Positions 58,963-64,000 of a stretch of 64,000 nt of DNA are shown one piece after another. Under the pieces are notes generated by a model. The model was not told where the DNA came from. It saw nothing but the letters and a program-made list of their open reading frames with translations, and searched no databases. The translations under genes and the position numbers were made by a program. Within the stretch, counting starts at the first letter, position 1, and every line of letters starts with the position of its first letter. Origin of the DNA: Microbacterium sp. CFH 31415 (lineage in GTDB: Bacteria > Actinomycetota > Actinomycetes > Actinomycetales > Microbacteriaceae); NCBI RefSeq assembly GCF_022538185.1, contig NZ_JAKYXC010000002.1, positions 124,001 through 188,000 of the forward strand, read 5' to 3'.

Positions 58963-60152
58963 TGAGCTCCGTGACCCAGGCCCCTGTCACCGTCCCCGGT
59001 GCGCAGGGCCATACCGATGGTGCCGGCGCGTTCGTGCCGGTGCAGACCCGCGACGAGCGCCTGCGCTCGTTCGACCCCTCCGATTTCGACGCGCCCACCG
59101 GCCGTGAGGTGAACTGGAAGCACACTCCAGTCGCTCAGCTGGCCGCGCTCTACGTCGATGAGGCCGGACCCCACGGCGTCATCGAGGTGAACGTCGACGC
59201 GCCGGACACGCTGGTGCAGGAGCGCCTCACGCACGGCACCGCCCCCCGCGGCGAGGTGTTCCAGCCCGAAGACCTCCCCAGCGCCATCGCGTGGAGACAG
59301 GAGTCGGAGGCACCGCTGCTGCGCATCCCCGCCGGCGTCGAGATCCGCGAGCCGATCATGATCGATCTCAAGGGCACCGGCGGCCTGGCCCATGCGCACG
59401 TGGTCATCGAGGCGCAGGCCAACTCCCACGCCACCATCGTGTTCCATCACGCCGGAACCGCGCAGCACGCGCAGAACGTGGAGATCATCGTCCGCGACGG
59501 CGCCCACCTCACGGTGGTGTCGGTGCAGCGATGGGACGACGACGCGGTGCACGCGGCATCCCACCAGGCCCGGGTCGATCGCGATGCGACGCTCCGTCAC
59601 ATCGTCGTCAGCTTCGGCGGCGGTGTCGTGCGGGTGAACCCGAGCGTCGAGCTCGCCGGCGCGGGTGCGCGTGGCGAGCTCTACGGCCTCAGCTACTCCG
59701 ACGCGGGGCAGCACCTCGAAAGCCAGGTCTACCTGCATCACAAGGGCCCCGAGACCAGCGGCGACGTGCTGTACAAAGGCGCGCTGCAGGGTGAGGGCGC
59801 CCGCAGCGTCTGGATCGGCGACGTCCTGATCGGACCCGACGCGGTCGGAACGGACTCGTACGAGGCGAACCGCAACCTGGTGCTCACGGACGGGGCTCGC
59901 GCCGAGTCGATCCCGAACCTGGAGATCGAGACCGGCGACATCCGCGGTGCCGGTCACGCCAGCGCGACCGGCCGCTTCGATGACGAGCAGCTGTTCTACC
60001 TGCAGGCTCGGGGAATCGCGGAGGACGAGGCGCGCCGTCTCGTCGTGCTCGGCTTCCTCGCCGAGATCGTTCAGAAGATCGGCGTTCCCGCCCTCGAGGA
60101 CGAGCTGTTCGCCGCGATCGAGGAAGAGCTCGCGCAGGGGGTGGCCCGATGA
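58962..60152 (+). CDS. sufD: Fe-S cluster assembly protein SufD
   Basis: A 396-residue partner of SufB. The N-terminus is divergent; GREVNWKHTPVAQL and the C-terminal GHASATGRFDDEQLFYLQARGIAEDEARRLVVLGF are the family features. GTG 58962 overlaps the sufB stop; GTG 58971 is possible. It ends in a 4-base overlap with the Rieske gene. Confidence 0.95.
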   Translation: MSSVTQAPVTVPGAQGHTDGAGAFVPVQTRDERLRSFDPSDFDAPTGREVNWKHTPVAQLAALYVDEAGPHGVIEVNVDAPDTLVQERLTHGTAPRGEVFQPEDLPSAIAWRQESEAPLLRIPAGVEIREPIMIDLKGTGGLAHAHVVIEAQANSHATIVFHHAGTAQHAQNVEIIVRDGAHLTVVSVQRWDDDAVHAASHQARVDRDATLRHIVVSFGGGVVRVNPSVELAGAGARGELYGLSYSDAGQHLESQVYLHHKGPETSGDVLYKGALQGEGARSVWIGDVLIGPDAVGTDSYEANRNLVLTDGARAESIPNLEIETGDIRGAGHASATGRFDDEQLFYLQARGIAEDEARRLVVLGFLAEIVQKIGVPALEDELFAAIEEELAQGVAR

Positions 60153-60478
60153 CCGCTCAGCGCGCGTGCGCCCTCAGCGAGCTCGTCCAGGACGAGGCCC
60201 GCCGTGTCGAGATCGACGGTGTCGCGATGGCGGTCGTGCTCGACTCCGCCGGCGAGGTGCACGCCATCGGCGACACCTGCACCCACGGCGACATCTCCCT
60301 CTCCGAAGGCTTCGTCGACGGCGACACGCTCGAGTGCTGGGCCCACGGCTCGGCGTTCTCGCTGCGCACCGGCAAGCCGCTCAATCTCCCCGCCTACGAG
60401 CCCGTCCCGGTTTTCGCCGTCGTCATCGACGGCGACGACGTGCTCATCGATCCCGACGTGAAGAAGCCGGTCGGATAG
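60149..60478 (+). CDS. Rieske-type [2Fe-2S] ferredoxin in the SUF operon
   Basis: A 109-residue protein with one Rieske site: Cys44 and His46 (CTHG) and Cys63 and His66 (CWAHG), the CxH-x16-CxxH pattern of bathophenanthroline-type ferredoxins. It has no membrane anchor. Rieske ferredoxins are common between sufD and sufC in actinobacteria and could deliver electrons or act as client. Confidence 0.94.
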   Translation: MTAQRACALSELVQDEARRVEIDGVAMAVVLDSAGEVHAIGDTCTHGDISLSEGFVDGDTLECWAHGSAFSLRTGKPLNLPAYEPVPVFAVVIDGDDVLIDPDVKKPVG

Positions 60479-60523
60479 CTCCTCACGGACCCGACCGCCC
60501 GCACAATGAGAAGAGAAGCCTGA

Positions 60524-61318
<795 letters not shown>

Positions 61319-61327
61319 AATCGTTAC

Positions 61328-61657
61328 ATGACCGCAACGCTCACGCCCGAGAAGTACGACGAGGTCACCGAGGCTCTCAAGGACGTCATGGACCCCGAAC
61401 TGGGGATCAACGTCGTCGACCTCGGCCTCATCTACGACCTCGGCTGGGATGACGAGAACGACGCGCTGGTCATCCACATGACCCTGACGTCGGCCGGCTG
61501 CCCGCTCACCGACGTGCTCGAGGAGCAGACCGCCCAGGCTCTCGACGAGGTCGTCGATCGTTTCCGCATCAACTGGGTCTGGATGCCGCCGTGGGGTCCG
61601 GAGCGGATCACCGATGACGGCCGCGACATGATGAGGGCCCTGGGCTTCGCCATCTGA
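61328..61657 (+). CDS. SufT-like metal-sulfur cluster assembly factor (DUF59/MIP18)
   Basis: A 109-residue DUF59 protein: VMDPELGINVVDLGLIYDLGW and MTLTSAGCPLTDVLEEQ with the conserved Cys58. Such proteins help mature Fe-S clients. It lies 9 bases after sufC. No sufS or sufU follows, as they would in many other actinobacteria. Confidence 0.95.
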   Translation: MTATLTPEKYDEVTEALKDVMDPELGINVVDLGLIYDLGWDDENDALVIHMTLTSAGCPLTDVLEEQTAQALDEVVDRFRINWVWMPPWGPERITDDGRDMMRALGFAI

Positions 61658-61732
61658 CGTCCAGATGCTCGGCGTTTCACTCGATGACGGCGGGTGCGTG
61701 CCGGCGCGGGCGCGCTCGATATGGTCGAGCGC

Positions 61733-62887
61733 ATGAGCGTCGCCCCCCTGCAGGCCCTTCCCCTCGACCAGCTGCGACAGCGGACGAGCACGAAGTGGCG
61801 CAAGTACGGCGACGACGTGCTGCCGTTCTTCGTCGCCGAGACGGACTATCCGCAGGCCCCCGCAGTCACGGCCGCGCTGACCCGGGCTGTCGCCCTCGGC
61901 GACACCGGGTACACCCCGCCCGATGCCGGCGTCGCAGCCGCGTACGCGGGATTCGCGCAGCGCCGGTTCGGGTGGAGCGCCGATCCGGCACGCATCCGCA
62001 CGACATGCGACGTGATGATGGCGATCGTCGAGATCCTGCGCCACACGATCGCGCCGGGCGACCGCGTGATCGTGACGCCCCCGGTGTATCCGCCGTTCTT
62101 CGAGTGCGTCCCCGAGGCGGGCGGCGTGGTCGAGCGCGTGCCGCTGATCGACCACGGCACCGGGTGGGAGCTGGACTTGGCCGGGATCGAGGCGGCCTTC
62201 GCCGGCGGAGCGCGGGCGATCCTGCTCTGCAATCCGCACAATCCCACCGGCACCGTGCACGCGCGAGAGACGCTGGCGGCACTCGCGGAGCTCGCCGCGG
62301 CGTACGGCGCGACCGTGATCAGCGACGAGATCCACGCCCCCCTGACGCACCACGACGCGACCTTCACCCCCTTCCTGGATGCCTCACCCGTCGCCGCGCG
62401 CATCGGCTACGCAGTGGTCAGCGCGAGCAAGGCGTTCAATCTGGCTGGTCTCAAGTGCGCGCTCATGGTCACCGCCGACGACGCCACCACAGCGACGGTC
62501 CGTTCGCTTCCAGACGAGGTCGAGTGGCGCACCGGTCTGTTCGGCGCCCTCGCGGCGGTCGCCGCCTTCTCGGAGGAGAGCGATCCCTGGCTCGATGCGG
62601 AGCTCTCGGCACTCGACCACAACCGTCGGCTCCTCGCGGAGCTGCTCGCCGAGCACGTGCCCGCCGCACGATATCGGATCCCGGATGCCGGCTTCCTGGC
62701 GTGGGTGGACCTCGCAGGCGTCGGGTGGGGCGACAACCCCGCGGTGAAGATCCGTCGGGAGGCGAAGGTGGCCTTCCATCTCGGCCCGTTCTTCGGCGAG
62801 GAGGGCAAGGGGCACGTGCGGATCAACTTCGGGTGTTCCCCCGAGCTCTTGACCGAGGCGATCCGGCGGGTGGGTAGCCTGGTCTGA
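61733..62887 (+). CDS. PatB/MalY-type PLP-dependent C-S lyase / aminotransferase
   Basis: A 384-residue fold-type I PLP enzyme. The PLP lysine is Lys233 in SASKAFNLAGLKCA; CNPHNPTG and SDEIHAPL are the other cofactor motifs; VAETDYPQAPAV near the start and the GFLAWVDL ending are typical for PatB/MalY. Cystathionine beta-lyase activity is most likely. ATG 61733 (MSVAPLQ) is preferred; ATG 61721 and GTG-type readings are possible. The stop overlaps the MFS start. Confidence 0.9.
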   Translation: MSVAPLQALPLDQLRQRTSTKWRKYGDDVLPFFVAETDYPQAPAVTAALTRAVALGDTGYTPPDAGVAAAYAGFAQRRFGWSADPARIRTTCDVMMAIVEILRHTIAPGDRVIVTPPVYPPFFECVPEAGGVVERVPLIDHGTGWELDLAGIEAAFAGGARAILLCNPHNPTGTVHARETLAALAELAAAYGATVISDEIHAPLTHHDATFTPFLDASPVAARIGYAVVSASKAFNLAGLKCALMVTADDATTATVRSLPDEVEWRTGLFGALAAVAAFSEESDPWLDAELSALDHNRRLLAELLAEHVPAARYRIPDAGFLAWVDLAGVGWGDNPAVKIRREAKVAFHLGPFFGEEGKGHVRINFGCSPELLTEAIRRVGSLV

Positions 62888-64000
62888 TGAGCGCCGCACC
62901 CGTCCAGACCGAGACGGGGATCTGGCAGTCGCGGTACGTCTGGGTGACCGTCGGGGCGGTCGCCCTCATCTTCCTCGCGGCGATGCAGGCGCTGGCCGTG
63001 ACGACGGTGATGCCCGTGGTCAGCGACGACCTCGACGGTCACGCCCTCTACGCCGTGGCGTTCGCCGGCACTCTCGCGACGAGCGTGATCGGAATGGTCG
63101 CCGCGGGCGCATGGTGCGACCGCGGGGGAGTGCTCGCCCCTCTGACGACCGCCGTCGTGCTGTTCGTCATCGGACTCGTCATCGCCGGGCTCGCCACGGC
63201 CATGCCGCTGCTCGTGGCCGGCCGGCTCGTTCAAGGCCTCGGCACCGGCGGCCAGACCGTCGCGCTGTACGTGGTCGTCGCGCGCGTCTATCCCGCGACC
63301 ATGCACGGCAAGGTGTTCGCGGCGTTCTCTGCGGCGTGGGTGGTCCCGTCGCTCATCGGCCCGTTCCTCGCCGGCGCGGTAGCCGAGTTCCTCCATTGGC
63401 GGTGGGTGTTCCTGGGTGTCGCAGCTCTCACCGTCATCGCCTTCGCGATGGTGGTCCTGCGTCTGCACGGGCTTCCGCTCCACACCGACGATCCCGCCAC
63501 CGGCCGCGTCGGCCCGCGCATGGCGTGTGCGGTCGCCGTCGCAGCCGGCGCCCTGGCGCTCAGTCTGGCCGGCGAGCTCGGCGTCTACGCGTGGGTGGTG
63601 GTCGCGGCATCCGCTGTCGTCATCACTCTCGCCTCGCGGCCGCTTCTGCCCAGGGGGACACTTCTCGCGCGCCGCGGTCTGCCCAGCGTCGTCCTCATGC
63701 GCGGACTCATCGCAGGAGCGCTGTTCGGTGCCGAGATCTACGTTCCGTATCTGCTGATCGATCACTACGACTTCTCACCGACGTGGGCGGGTCTCGGTCT
63801 CACAGCGGGCGCGGTCGCCTGGGCGGCAGGTGCCGATGTGCAGGGCCGCATCGGCGACCGGCTCGGCAACGCGCGCATCACCCTGATCGGCACGGCGCTG
63901 CTGACGACCTCGACCCTGCTGGCCGGCGCCACTGCGCTGTTCGGCCTCCATCCGGCGGTGATCATCCTCGGGTGGGCGTTCGCCGGTGCGGGCATGGGTC
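62887..64000 (+). CDS. MFS transporter, 5' part
   Basis: The frame from ATG 62887 runs to the window end (371 codons so far). Membrane segments include VTVGAVALIFLAAMQALAVTTVMPVV, ALYAVAFAGTLATSVIGMVAA and a regular helix series. The helix 2-3 loop is degenerate (GAWCDRGG), and the helix 4-5 area has GRLVQGLGTGGQTVALYVVVARVY, like the DHA2/14-helix drug-exporter family. The ATG is on the last base of the lyase stop, so the two are coupled. The substrate cannot be told. Confidence 0.85.
   Translation, partial: MSAAPVQTETGIWQSRYVWVTVGAVALIFLAAMQALAVTTVMPVVSDDLDGHALYAVAFAGTLATSVIGMVAAGAWCDRGGVLAPLTTAVVLFVIGLVIAGLATAMPLLVAGRLVQGLGTGGQTVALYVVVARVYPATMHGKVFAAFSAAWVVPSLIGPFLAGAVAEFLHWRWVFLGVAALTVIAFAMVVLRLHGLPLHTDDPATGRVGPRMACAVAVAAGALALSLAGELGVYAWVVVAASAVVITLASRPLLPRGTLLARRGLPSVVLMRGLIAGALFGAEIYVPYLLIDHYDFSPTWAGLGLTAGAVAWAAGADVQGRIGDRLGNARITLIGTALLTTSTLLAGATALFGLHPAVIILGWAFAGAGMG

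Overview
The window is GC-rich bacterial chromosome (GC estimated by eye near 70%, not counted) with tightly packed operons, many four-base ATGA/GTGA start-stop overlaps and many GTG starts. Gene order and families point to the actinobacterial family Microbacteriaceae, most likely Microbacterium or a near relative: tRNA-Pro/tig/TPR/clpP1/clpP2/clpX, the actinobacterial translational T-box on ileS, ileS-folC-DUF4233-ndk, and rne...rplU-rpmA-obg-proB-proA-nadD-rsfS. This assignment is inference from gene content. I see no prophage, insertion sequence, rRNA operon or CRISPR array.

Layout. 1-1571: 3' part missing of an LCP cell-wall ligase gene, a perfect long hairpin, tRNA-Gly, an NTF2-like protein and tRNA-Pro. 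1653-6457: trigger factor and the ClpP1-ClpP2-ClpX protease, i.e. folding and degradation quality control. 6567-8499: a hotdog-like enzyme and an alpha/beta-hydrolase fused to a LuxR DNA-binding domain. 8558-13244: an M3 peptidase, then an ArsR-type regulator with a striking operator array driving a 69-aa protein and an MFS exporter. 13246-21682: valS, a pentapeptide-repeat protein and a complete peptide/nickel-type ABC importer (lipoprotein, two permeases, one double ATPase). 21683-27437: T-box leader, ileS, folC, DUF4233 protein, ndk. 27444-37968: VKOR, RNase E/G, DUF4031, ribosomal L21/L27, Obg, proline synthesis, NadD, a repeat-bearing membrane-anchored protein, RsfS. 38040-40187: tRNA-Ala, a yybP-ykoY manganese riboswitch in front of a TerC exporter, and a convergent VIT/CCC1 metal transporter.

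40249-51184 looks like an accessory stress island: a PEGLL-type P-type ATPase, an AarF/UbiB-family kinase, a membrane alpha/beta hydrolase, a membrane protein, a flavin-reductase-like PNPOx protein, a zinc alcohol dehydrogenase and a PEP synthase. Its promoter regions share copies of a 14-bp word, GGGACCTTCGGCCC, that resembles the DosR/DevR box; two copies sit exactly 34 bp before a start codon. I infer a hypoxia- or dormancy-type regulon. This is the most interesting signal in the window.

51278-55716: VOC protein, PQQ-type sugar dehydrogenase lipoprotein, zinc-ribbon metallopeptidase and AidB-like acyl-CoA dehydrogenase. 55792-57275: small membrane protein and heme A synthase, both leftward. 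57544-61657: SUF iron-sulfur assembly operon (sufB, sufD, Rieske protein, sufC, DUF59/SufT-like) with no sufS/sufU in view. 61733-64000: a PatB/MalY-type lyase and the first part of an MFS transporter that runs off the end.

A decamer, CGGATGCCGC, is strongly over-represented on both strands (18 copies that I located) and absent from about 39.7 to 56.3 kb, the span that contains the stress island.
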